From JAEUMG01 sp046349315 (lineage in GTDB: Bacteria; Pseudomonadota; Alphaproteobacteria; Rhizobiales; Aestuariivirgaceae): 64,000 nucleotides of DNA. The notes under the pieces are model-generated. The model saw nothing but the letters and a program-made list of their open reading frames with translations. It ran no database searches and was not told the DNA's origin. Position 1 is the first letter of the stretch, and every line of letters begins with the position of its first letter. Of this stretch, positions 16,620-24,189 are shown piece by piece. The stretch spans positions 1 to 64,000 of the forward strand of contig JAXMCQ010000007.1 in NCBI GenBank assembly GCA_046349315.1, given 5' to 3'. Both the position numbers and the translations under genes were made by a program.

Positions 16620-16751
16620 TGTCCCTCGCCCCTTGGGGGCGAGGGAGGGACCCATTGCGCGAGCAATGGGGGGGTGAGGGGGATCAGGTATCGGTCATCT
16701 CTGACACACCTGGCCCCCCTCACCCTGACCCTCTCCCCGATGGGGAGAGGG
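16620..16751. repeat. Palindromic repeat, family B, copy inside the thiBPQ operon
   Basis: About 130 bp of G/C-rich inverted repeats between thiB and thiP. The core CCCATTGCGCGAGCAATGGG and the pair CCCTCGCCCC / GGGGCGAGGG match, in reverse orientation, the elements at 32560-32725 and 48017-48180. In a transcribed position, as here, such hairpins can stabilise or end the upstream message. Confidence 0.75.
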
Positions 16752-16758
16752 AATTGCA

Positions 16759-17754
16759 TTACCGCGCCATCGCCGCGAGCCATTCGTCCATCCATTCCCG
16801 GCGCTTCGCCGCGACGTCCTCCGGCGAGAAGAGCAATGTCTTCACCGGCTGCACGAGCTTGCTGAACGCCTCGGGCAAAGGCTTCGACGTTGCTGCGGCC
16901 GGGAACATCCAGTTGTTTTCGGGAATCGCATCCTGGAAGCCGGGGGTGAGCATGAATGCCATGAATTTCTTGGCAAGCTCGGCGTTGGGTGAATCGGCGA
17001 TGCGGCCGGCAACTTCGACCTGCAGGTAGTGGCCCTCGCTAAAAGCGGCCGCCTGATAGCGGTCGGTATTCTCGGCCACCATGTGATAGGCGGGCGACGT
17101 CGTGTAGGAGAGCACCATCGGCGCCTCGCCCTTGGTGAAGAGCCCATAGGCTTCCGACCAGCCAGGCGTGACGGTCAGGATGCGTGGCTTGAGCTTCGTC
17201 CACGCCTCGGCGGCCTTATCGCCATAGACGGCCTTTATCCACAGCAGCAGGCCGAGTCCCGGCGTTGAAGAGCGCGGGTCCTCAATCACGATCTTCTGCT
17301 TGGGATCGCCGGCCACGAGATCGGCAAGACTCTTCGGCGCGTCTTTCAGCGCCTGCGTGTCGTAGACGACCGCGAAGTAGCCGTAATCATAAGGAAGGAA
17401 GATCGGGTCCGACCAGGAGATCGGCAACGTCAGTGGCGTGCCGATCTGCTCATGCGGCGCGAAGAGGCCTGTCGCAGCGGCTTCGGCCGTCAGATTGGTG
17501 TCGAGGCCGAGCACGATATCGGCCTTGGTACCTTTGCCCTCGAGCTTGAGCCGGTTGAGCAGCGCCACGCCATCGGCAATGCCGACCCATTCGATCTCGC
17601 AACCGCAGGTCGATTCGAAAGCGGCTTTAATCTTGGGGCCGGGACCCCATTCGGAAACGAAGCTTTCATAGGTGTAGATCGTGAGCTTCGGCGCCGCGAA
17701 GCCGGGAGAGGCTGCGAACACCAGAGCGATGAGGGTGAAAAGAAGCTTCTTCAT
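16759..17754 (-). CDS. thiB: Thiamine-binding periplasmic protein ThiB
   Basis: A 331-residue extracellular solute-binding protein with a signal peptide (MKKLLFTLIALVFAASPGFAA). The mature start KLTIYTYESFVSEWGPGPKI and the segments GIADGVALLNRLKLEG and VLGLDTNL are the standard ThiB blocks. It captures thiamine, TMP or TPP for ThiP. The ATG at 17754 has a strong AAGGAGGA site, and a TPP riboswitch lies just upstream. It is the first gene of the operon. Confidence 0.95.
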   Translation of the reverse strand: MKKLLFTLIALVFAASPGFAAPKLTIYTYESFVSEWGPGPKIKAAFESTCGCEIEWVGIADGVALLNRLKLEGKGTKADIVLGLDTNLTAEAAATGLFAPHEQIGTPLTLPISWSDPIFLPYDYGYFAVVYDTQALKDAPKSLADLVAGDPKQKIVIEDPRSSTPGLGLLLWIKAVYGDKAAEAWTKLKPRILTVTPGWSEAYGLFTKGEAPMVLSYTTSPAYHMVAENTDRYQAAAFSEGHYLQVEVAGRIADSPNAELAKKFMAFMLTPGFQDAIPENNWMFPAAATSKPLPEAFSKLVQPVKTLLFSPEDVAAKRREWMDEWLAAMAR

Positions 17755-17821
17755 ATTTGTCCTCCTTTTGCACCGGTTGAGGAGGACGTGGGGCTTGAAA
17801 CTTATCAATCGAGCCCGCCCG

Positions 17822-17909
17822 CAATCCCTCCGCCGGTATGATCCGGATCAGGTTCAGCGGGTTGGCGTCTGCGACGCCTCTCAGCCTTTCGGGCACCCCG
17901 TTGAGAGCA
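17822..17909 (-). promoter_or_regulatory. TPP riboswitch (THI element) of thiBPQ
   Basis: Read on the minus strand, the region contains GGGGTGCCCG, GGCTGAGAGG, a variable arm, ACCCGCTGAACCTGATC, and CCGGATCATACCGGCGGAGG. These are the conserved blocks of the THI box in the right order. It lies about 70 bases upstream of thiB. Binding of thiamine pyrophosphate would reduce expression of the importer, in Gram-negative bacteria usually by hiding the ribosome site. Confidence 0.97.
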
Positions 17910-18120
17910 GGAATATCAATAGGTTGTCCGGTGAAAGGACGCAAGAGCCGCGGCGCAGCGATTGCGCATGACCCGCATGCGCCTATGATCGCGGCCAAGC
18001 AAAGAGGTTGATGCCGATGGCGCTTCGAGGCGTCGCCTTCGCGATGCACCCCAGCGCAGTTCGAAAGCGGCCGGACTCAAATCGGGATGCTATGGTGTGG
18101 ACGTAACAAGAGAGAACATC

Positions 18121-19152
18121 ATGCCGCAGAACCGCCAAATCCTCCTTGCCTCGCGCCCCAAGGGCGAGCCCACGCCCGAGAATTTCAAGATAGTTGAAAG
18201 CGAGATCCCGCAGGCGCCCAAGAACGGGCTAATGCTGAAAACGCTTTATCTCTCGCTCGATCCCTATATGCGCGGTCGCATGAGCGAAGGGGCTTCCTAT
18301 GCCAAGCCGACGGAGATCGGCGAGGTCATGACCGGTGGCACGGTGAGTGAGGTGATTGCCTCCACTCACCATGGCTTCACAACCGGCGACATTGTCGTGG
18401 GCTATTCTGGTTGGCAGGCCTATGCGACGTCAAACGGCGAGGGATTGCGCAAGCTCGACCCGAAACTCGCGCCGATCTCGACGGCACTGGGCGTGCTCGG
18501 CATGCCGGGCATGACAGCCTACACCGGGCTGCTCAATATCGGTGAGCCTAAGCCAGGGGAAACTCTGGTTGTCGCCGCCGCAAGCGGTGCCGTAGGCGCG
18601 GTGGTCGGACAGATTGCCAAGATCAAGGACTGCCACGTCATCGGCATTGCGGGCGGCAAGGACAAGGTCCGCTGCATCACCGAGGAACTGGGTTTTGACG
18701 TCGGTCTCGATCATCGCGCAGACGACTTTGCCGAGAAACTGAAGGCAGCATGTCCGAAAGGCATCGACATCTATTTCGAGAATGTCGGCGGCAAGGTCTG
18801 GGAAGCCGTCTTCCCCTTGCTCAACCTCTTCGCTCGCGTGCCGGTCTGCGGCTTGATCGCACAGTACAATGCGACCGGCTTGCCGCCGGGGCCCGACCAG
18901 ACGCCGCGGCTTCTCCATAACGTATTGTTCAAGCGCTTGACCTTGCGCGGCTATATCGTTTCCGATTTTGCCAGCCAGACCGAAGACTTCCTGCGCGATG
19001 TCGGCGCTTGGTTGAAGGCGGGCAAGATCAAATACCGTGAACATGTCATTGACGGTCTCGAGAATGCGCCGGCCGCCTTCATCGGCCTGTTGCAGGGCAA
19101 GAATTTCGGCAAATTGCTGATCAAAGTTGCCGAACGGAGTACCTCGAACTAG
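18121..19152 (+). CDS. Zinc-independent MDR NADP-dependent oxidoreductase (CurA-like)
   Basis: A 343-residue medium-chain reductase starting MPQNRQILLASRPKGEPTPENF, the signature opening of the NADPH-dependent curcumin/dihydrocurcumin reductase and alkenal reductase group. LSLDPYMRGRMS, the glycine loop VVAAASGAVGAVVGQIAK and YFENVGGKVWEAV are all present, and no zinc-binding cysteines. It probably reduces activated double bonds or quinones. I chose the ATG at 18121 with an AGAGAGAA site; a GTG at 18097 is in frame. It is transcribed away from the riboswitch. Confidence 0.92.
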   Translation: MPQNRQILLASRPKGEPTPENFKIVESEIPQAPKNGLMLKTLYLSLDPYMRGRMSEGASYAKPTEIGEVMTGGTVSEVIASTHHGFTTGDIVVGYSGWQAYATSNGEGLRKLDPKLAPISTALGVLGMPGMTAYTGLLNIGEPKPGETLVVAAASGAVGAVVGQIAKIKDCHVIGIAGGKDKVRCITEELGFDVGLDHRADDFAEKLKAACPKGIDIYFENVGGKVWEAVFPLLNLFARVPVCGLIAQYNATGLPPGPDQTPRLLHNVLFKRLTLRGYIVSDFASQTEDFLRDVGAWLKAGKIKYREHVIDGLENAPAAFIGLLQGKNFGKLLIKVAERSTSN

Positions 19153-19168
19153 CCAAGCACACCGGCAA

Positions 19169-20014
19169 TCATCCGAGCTCGAAAGTCGTCACCCCGAATA
19201 TTCGATCCAGTCGCAATACGGGAATCGGCCCCGTATACATGCGCGCCGTTTCAAAGACGGGGATCATTCCTTGATCCTCAGCGAGTGCGATCGCCGCTTC
19301 GTTCGGCTGCGGAACATCGAGGAAGATTTCGCCGCCGCCGACGGCGCTTGTAAGCGCGCCGAAGAGGGTGGCGGCCGTTCGCCCATCATCGGCAATAAGC
19401 GGACCGATCTTGAAGCCCTTGCGACAGGGACGGATCACTCCCCAGCCCAGGAGCTTGCCATCGCGGACGACGGCCTTTCCGACATGGCCAGGGGCGGTGG
19501 TCCACAGTTTCAGGAATTTCTCGCGCCCGGCCGGAAAGACCGTCGCATCGTCGGCGGCGATCATGCCAAGCGATACGTCTGCAAGCGCGACCGTTTTCTC
19601 GCTCGGGCTAACGGGCTTCACCAGCCCGCCATAGCGAATATTGCGATAGGCGAGGGTGAAGCCGGACTTCTTGTAATTCTCTTGCTGCGCCACGACACCA
19701 TCGAGGCCGACGACGCGCGACCCGGCGTGCTTCATGCCCGCCTGCCAGATGTGCCAGCCATAACCTTGGCCGCGCAGGCCGGGCCGCACGATATAGAAAC
19801 CAAGAAAAGAAAAATTCGAATCGTAATTGACAGTCGAAACGATCGCGACCGGCTTCCCGTCGATCTCGCCGATCAGGAATCCCTGCGGATCGACGGCCGC
19901 AAAGCAGGCGGCATCATGGAAACCGGGATTCCACCCTTCGCCCGCCGCCCACTCGACCGCCGACGAAATCTCATCCGGTCGCATTGGCCTGATTGTCATG
20001 GCTTTTCTGTTCAT
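19169..20014 (-). CDS. GNAT acetyltransferase, YitH/DUF1248-like
   Basis: A 281-residue protein. Residues 5-140 form a GNAT domain (TIRPMRPDEISSAVEWAAGEGWNPG and the acetyl-CoA loop PGLRGQGYGWHIW). The C-terminal half (LGWGVIRPCRKGFKIGPLIADD and FLDVPQPNEAAIALAEDQGM) matches the extra domain found in YitH-like proteins. Its substrate is unknown. The ATG at 20014 has an AAGGGAG site. It converges with the CurA-like gene 16 bases away. Confidence 0.88.
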   Translation of the reverse strand: MNRKAMTIRPMRPDEISSAVEWAAGEGWNPGFHDAACFAAVDPQGFLIGEIDGKPVAIVSTVNYDSNFSFLGFYIVRPGLRGQGYGWHIWQAGMKHAGSRVVGLDGVVAQQENYKKSGFTLAYRNIRYGGLVKPVSPSEKTVALADVSLGMIAADDATVFPAGREKFLKLWTTAPGHVGKAVVRDGKLLGWGVIRPCRKGFKIGPLIADDGRTAATLFGALTSAVGGGEIFLDVPQPNEAAIALAEDQGMIPVFETARMYTGPIPVLRLDRIFGVTTFELG

Positions 20015-20129
20015 GGTTTCTCCCTTGGGGTCACCTGTGACTAAAGCCACAGCCGCGTCTGCACGATCGGTCTAACAGTGAGAGCGAAAGACAATCTCAC
20101 CCAACGACCTTCATCCGAGAGTATCCGGC

Positions 20130-20963
20130 ATGGACGCGCTGACTCCTTACTTTGCCTTGAGCGATATTCCTGGCCACATCTCTTATGCGGTCCTCGCCAT
20201 ATCCTACTGCCTGACCAACATCTACTGGCTGCGGGTCGCTGCGGTCATCGGTCTGGCATTCGAACTCATCTATTTCTCGATGACCAGCACCAATCTCTAT
20301 ACCGGCATCGGCTGGGGCCTGGTCTTCATCGCGATCAATGGCTATCACTTGGTCTTGCTCACGCGCGACCAGTTTTCTCTGGACCTCAGCAACACAGAAC
20401 GGAAACTGCTGACGGCAGCGCTGCAAGGGCTCTGCGATGCGCAGATCGCCCGCGTGCTGCGCACCGGAACTTGGCGCGAAATCGCCTGCGGAACGCGCCT
20501 GATGATCGAGGGCCAGCAGGTCGGCGAATTATACTTTATCCAGAGCGGGCGGATGACGGTGCATGTGAAGGGGATACAAGTCGCCGAATTGGGCCCTGGT
20601 GCGCTGGTCGGTGAAATCGCCTTCCTGATGGGCAATGCCGCGACCGCGACCATCACGGCGGACGACGAAGTTCGGCTCATTGCCTTCAACCGCGACCGGC
20701 TGCTCGCCTGCTGCCAGAATGATAAGCAGGTCGCCGCTGCGATGCACCGGCTCATTGGCCATGATCTCGCGGCGAAAATATCCCGTTCCGATCTTTGGTG
20801 GGCGAGCGTGGCCGGGCAGGAGCGTAAGTCGGCCTTAGTCAGCGAGATAGGTGTGGATCTGCGCAACAACCCAGGCCCCTTCGCCGATCGCTGCGCCGAC
20901 GCGTTTGACGGAGCCCGCGCGCACATCACCGATGGCGAATACGCCCGGTATGTTCGTCTCTAA
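20130..20963 (+). CDS. Popeye-like membrane protein with cyclic-nucleotide-binding domain
   Basis: A 277-residue protein with three predicted membrane helices in residues 13-80 (ISYAVLAISYCLTNIYW, VAAVIGLAFELIYF, IGWGLVFIAINGYHLVLL) followed by a Crp-type ligand-binding domain (residues about 115-210, with GELYFIQSGRMTVHV and GALVGEIAFLMGN). Three helices plus a CNB fold is the layout of Popeye-domain proteins, cAMP receptors in animals. The cAMP-site Glu is present in GEIAF, but the Arg of the classical RxAT site is not, as NAATAT stands in place of PRTAT. The last 43 codons overlap the convergent gene, so the true end is uncertain. Confidence 0.75.
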   Translation: MDALTPYFALSDIPGHISYAVLAISYCLTNIYWLRVAAVIGLAFELIYFSMTSTNLYTGIGWGLVFIAINGYHLVLLTRDQFSLDLSNTERKLLTAALQGLCDAQIARVLRTGTWREIACGTRLMIEGQQVGELYFIQSGRMTVHVKGIQVAELGPGALVGEIAFLMGNAATATITADDEVRLIAFNRDRLLACCQNDKQVAAAMHRLIGHDLAAKISRSDLWWASVAGQERKSALVSEIGVDLRNNPGPFADRCADAFDGARAHITDGEYARYVRL

Positions 20964-22481
20964 CGGTAATGGCGTGCGGGTGCATTCAGAGTTCAGCGCC
21001 GCTTGACCGGTGAGCACAAAGCCGGAGCGGTCAAGTTCGATGTCGCAGTCTTTTAACCACTGCGTGGCCGGATCGGCGCCGATGAACAGAAAGACGTTAC
21101 GGATTGGTTTTTCGGTTTCGCTGCCGTCTTTGCGGTTGCGCCAGCGCACGCGCTCGAGCCGGTTATCGGGCATCCCGGAGAGTTCCACGATTTCCGAGTG
21201 GGTCACAAGCTCTACATTTGGCGCCGACGCGATGCGGTCGATCAGATAGCGCGACATGCTGTCGGCGAGTCCGCCGCCGCGCACCATCAACCATACTTTC
21301 TTGGCGAAACCAGACAAGAACACTGCTGCCTGGCCGGCGGAGTTACCACCGCCCACCAGGATGACTTCCTCGTCACGGCACATGCGCGCCTCAATCGGTG
21401 AGGCCCAGTACCAGATGCCGCGTCCCTCGAATTCTTGCAGCTTGGGAATCGCCGGCCTGCGGTAGCGCGCACCGGAAGCGACGATCACGCTCCGTGCCTG
21501 GATCTCGCGGCGCAACGGCAGGTTCAATGTGAAGGGCCGCTGCGCGCAATCGAGCGTGTTGATATCGCCGGGTATGATCATCTCTGCGCCGAATTTCTGC
21601 GCCTGGATGAAAGCGCGGGCGGTGAGCGCCTGGCCCGAAATGCCGGTCGGAAATCCGAAATAATTCTCGATCCGCGCGCTGGCCCCGGCTTGTCCGCCAA
21701 ACGCACGCAAGTCGAAGACGATGGTCGAAAGCCCTTCCGAACCGGCATAGACGGCCGCCGAGAGACCGGCTGGCCCCGCGCCAACTATGGCGACGTCGAA
21801 AATGTGGTCGGGATGGTCGATCCGTGCCATGCCGAGGCACTCCGCGAGCTGGGCTTCGCTCGGGTTTTTCGTGACCGTACCATTAGAACAGACCGCGAGC
21901 GGAAGCTCACCCGGGCCCGGCGCGTAGCGGTCGAGGAGGGCTTTGGCATCCGCATCCTCGGCCGGATCGAGGACCTGGTGGGGGTAGCCATTCCGGGTCA
22001 GGAAGCCCTGCAAGCGCACCATGTCGGGGCTGGCCGGGTCGCCGATCAGCACCGGCCCCCCGACATGCTTTTCGAGCATGTTCACGCGCCTGAGGATGAG
22101 GGCGCGCATGATGCGCTCGCCAAGCTCGGCCTCCGCAATAAGGAGCGATCGCAGGCTTTCGGTCGGGACGACAATGGCGGTGACATCGGATTTCGCATGG
22201 GCGTCGACCAGTGACGGCCGACCTGACAACTGCCCGACCTCGGCCAGGAAATCACGATCGCTCACTTCGACGACAGGCCTTACATGACCCAGCCCGTCAC
22301 GCCAGGTGACCGAGACAGTTCCGCTGACAATGACGAGCATCCCCGGCCGCGCCTCGCCGATGAGGAAAATGGCTTCGCCATTGCGGAAGTTCTTTTTCTC
22401 ACCAAAGCGCTCAATCCGCGCAATCTCCTGCTCGGTGAGCTTCGGAAACATCTGGTCGTAGCGGTTGTCGACGGTCGGCAT
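20835..22481 (-). CDS. CNB-domain / thioredoxin reductase-like FAD oxidoreductase
   Basis: A 548-residue fusion. Residues 10-130 are a Crp-type effector domain (GEAIFLIGEARPGMLVIVSG). Residues 150-220 resemble a thioredoxin-like or linker segment. From about 230 it has a TrxB fold with DVAIVGAGPAGLSAAVYAGSEG for FAD, ENYFGFPTGISG, the NAD loop EVILVGGGNSAGQAA and the end GVFAIGDVRAGSVKRVG. The redox CxxC of true thioredoxin reductases is missing: WYWASPIEARMC stands where CATC is expected. It is therefore not a standard TrxB. Cyclic-nucleotide control of the oxidoreductase is inferred from domain content. Confidence 0.88.
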   Translation of the reverse strand: MPTVDNRYDQMFPKLTEQEIARIERFGEKKNFRNGEAIFLIGEARPGMLVIVSGTVSVTWRDGLGHVRPVVEVSDRDFLAEVGQLSGRPSLVDAHAKSDVTAIVVPTESLRSLLIAEAELGERIMRALILRRVNMLEKHVGGPVLIGDPASPDMVRLQGFLTRNGYPHQVLDPAEDADAKALLDRYAPGPGELPLAVCSNGTVTKNPSEAQLAECLGMARIDHPDHIFDVAIVGAGPAGLSAAVYAGSEGLSTIVFDLRAFGGQAGASARIENYFGFPTGISGQALTARAFIQAQKFGAEMIIPGDINTLDCAQRPFTLNLPLRREIQARSVIVASGARYRRPAIPKLQEFEGRGIWYWASPIEARMCRDEEVILVGGGNSAGQAAVFLSGFAKKVWLMVRGGGLADSMSRYLIDRIASAPNVELVTHSEIVELSGMPDNRLERVRWRNRKDGSETEKPIRNVFLFIGADPATQWLKDCDIELDRSGFVLTGQAALNSECTRTPLPLETNIPGVFAIGDVRAGSVKRVGAAIGEGAWVVAQIHTYLAD

Positions 22482-22583
22482 GCGGCTATCTCATCCTCTG
22501 GTCGAGATCGCTATAGCGTATTATTGGGTTGCCCGCCCTGCAGAATTGAGGTGGGCTATAAGAACAGCGGGCAAATTGGTAAA

Positions 22584-23285
22584 ATGAGCCGTATCGGAAC
22601 CCACAAGGAGCGTCACCTGGTATCGCGCATCGGCTGGCTGCGGGCCGCGGTGTTGGGTGCCAATGACGGCATCGTTTCGACAGCCAGCTTGATCGTCGGT
22701 GTCGCGGCGGCTGCGGCGCAGTCAAGCGAGGTGCTGCTTGCGGGCATAGCCGGTCTTGTCGCCGGCGCGATGTCCATGGCGGCGGGAGAATATGTTTCCG
22801 TCTCCTCGCAGGCCGATACGGAGAAGGCAGAGCTTGAGCGTGAGCGGACCGAACTCGCTACAATGCCGCAACAGGAGCGCGAGGAACTGACGCATATTTA
22901 CGTGGATCGCGGGCTCTCTGAAGATTTGGCGCGCGAAGTCGCCGATCAATTGATGGCCAAGGATGCACTCGCCGCTCACGCGCGTGATGAACTCGGCATT
23001 ACCGAAACCATTGCGGCCAATCCCATCCAGGCGGCGATAACGTCCGCTGTGACATTTGCAGCGGGCGCCGCCTTGCCATTGCTGACCGTACTGGTCGCGC
23101 CCAGCGCCTGGCTGGTGCCAGCGGTCGCTGCCGCCTCACTTGTTGCCCTGGCGCTGCTAGGAGCGATTGGTGCCAACACTGGCGGCGCACCGATCTGGCC
23201 TGCCGCCATCCGCGTGACTTTCTGGGGCGCGCTCGCCATGGCGATCACCGCCGCGATCGGCCGGCTTTTCGGAACGGTCGTTTAG
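22584..23285 (+). CDS. VIT/CCC1 family iron or manganese transporter
   Basis: A 233-residue membrane protein with the N-terminal signature WLRAAVLGANDGIVSTASLIVGV, AGAMSMAAGEYVSVSSQADTE and five helices. The cytosolic loop (residues 75-135) is rich in Glu and would bind the metal. Family members carry Fe2+ or Mn2+. I chose the ATG at 22584, directly before the conserved HxxR start. Its promoter lies in the 100-base space to the divergent CNB-reductase. Confidence 0.9.
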   Translation: MSRIGTHKERHLVSRIGWLRAAVLGANDGIVSTASLIVGVAAAAAQSSEVLLAGIAGLVAGAMSMAAGEYVSVSSQADTEKAELERERTELATMPQQEREELTHIYVDRGLSEDLAREVADQLMAKDALAAHARDELGITETIAANPIQAAITSAVTFAAGAALPLLTVLVAPSAWLVPAVAAASLVALALLGAIGANTGGAPIWPAAIRVTFWGALAMAITAAIGRLFGTVV

Positions 23286-23314
23286 ACGACCCTATCATAA
23301 CAGAGGATCAGCGA

Positions 23315-24184
23315 ATGAGCTCCGCCGCGATGCAAAGTCTGACTTTTCCGCCCGATTTCGTGACGAACGACATTTCAACCGGCGCTGCAACGATCCATGT
23401 CCGCACCGCAGGCGCTGGTCCGGCGGTCTTGCTTTTGCACGGTTATGGCGAGACCGGCGACATGTGGGTGCCGATGGCGATCGATCTTGCCAGAGATCGC
23501 ACAGTCATCGTGCCCGATTTGCGCGGCCTGGGCCTGTCGTCGAAACCGGCGACGGGCTACGGCAAGAAGGCGCAAGCCGACGATATGGTGCGCGTGCTCG
23601 ACGCACTTCAGATCAAGCGCGCAGACGTCGTCGCGCACGATATCGGCAATATGGTCGCCTTCGCGCTTGCTGCCCAGTATCCTGAACGAGTGACCAAGCT
23701 TGCGGTAATCGATGCGCCGATTCCGGGTGTCGGACCGTGGGACGAGGTTCTAAAGAATCCTTTGCTGTGGCATTTCCGTTTCGGTGGGCCTGACATGGAG
23801 CGACTGGTTGCGGGGAGGGAGCGGATCTATCTCGACCGCTTCTGGAACGAATTTTCTGCAACACCGGCAAGATTTTCGGAAGAAGCGCGGGAGCATTACG
23901 CGGCGCTTTATGCCCTTCCAGGCGCGATGCATGCGGGCTTCTCCCAGTTCGCTGCCTTCGACCAGGACGCGATCGACAATCAGAAATTTTTGGCAAATGG
24001 CAAACTACGCATGCCCATACTGGCTATCGGTGGCGAGAAATCATTCGGATCGATGATGGCCACCATCATGCGCTTTGCCGGAACCGACGTGCGAGAGGCG
24101 ATTGTCCCTGATTCAGGTCACTGGATCATGGAGGAAAGTCCGCAAGCGACGATCAGGATCATCCGCGATTTTCTGAAGCAATAG
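23315..24184 (+). CDS. Alpha/beta hydrolase (epoxide hydrolase / dehalogenase-like)
   Basis: A 289-residue enzyme with oxyanion motif LLLHGYGETGDMW, nucleophile elbow VVAHDIGNMVAFA with Asp as nucleophile, and the catalytic His in PDSGHWIMEES. An Asp nucleophile indicates an epoxide hydrolase or haloacid/haloalkane dehalogenase type rather than a serine esterase. The substrate is not predictable. An AGAGGA site precedes the ATG. It starts 30 bases after the VIT gene and may be co-transcribed. Confidence 0.88.
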   Translation: MSSAAMQSLTFPPDFVTNDISTGAATIHVRTAGAGPAVLLLHGYGETGDMWVPMAIDLARDRTVIVPDLRGLGLSSKPATGYGKKAQADDMVRVLDALQIKRADVVAHDIGNMVAFALAAQYPERVTKLAVIDAPIPGVGPWDEVLKNPLLWHFRFGGPDMERLVAGRERIYLDRFWNEFSATPARFSEEAREHYAALYALPGAMHAGFSQFAAFDQDAIDNQKFLANGKLRMPILAIGGEKSFGSMMATIMRFAGTDVREAIVPDSGHWIMEESPQATIRIIRDFLKQ

Positions 24185-24189
24185 CAGCG

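Noticed and set aside
17913..18096. Possible second riboswitch or gene between thiB and the CurA-like gene
   Set aside because: Only the THI element has recognisable blocks; no frame with a ribosome site.
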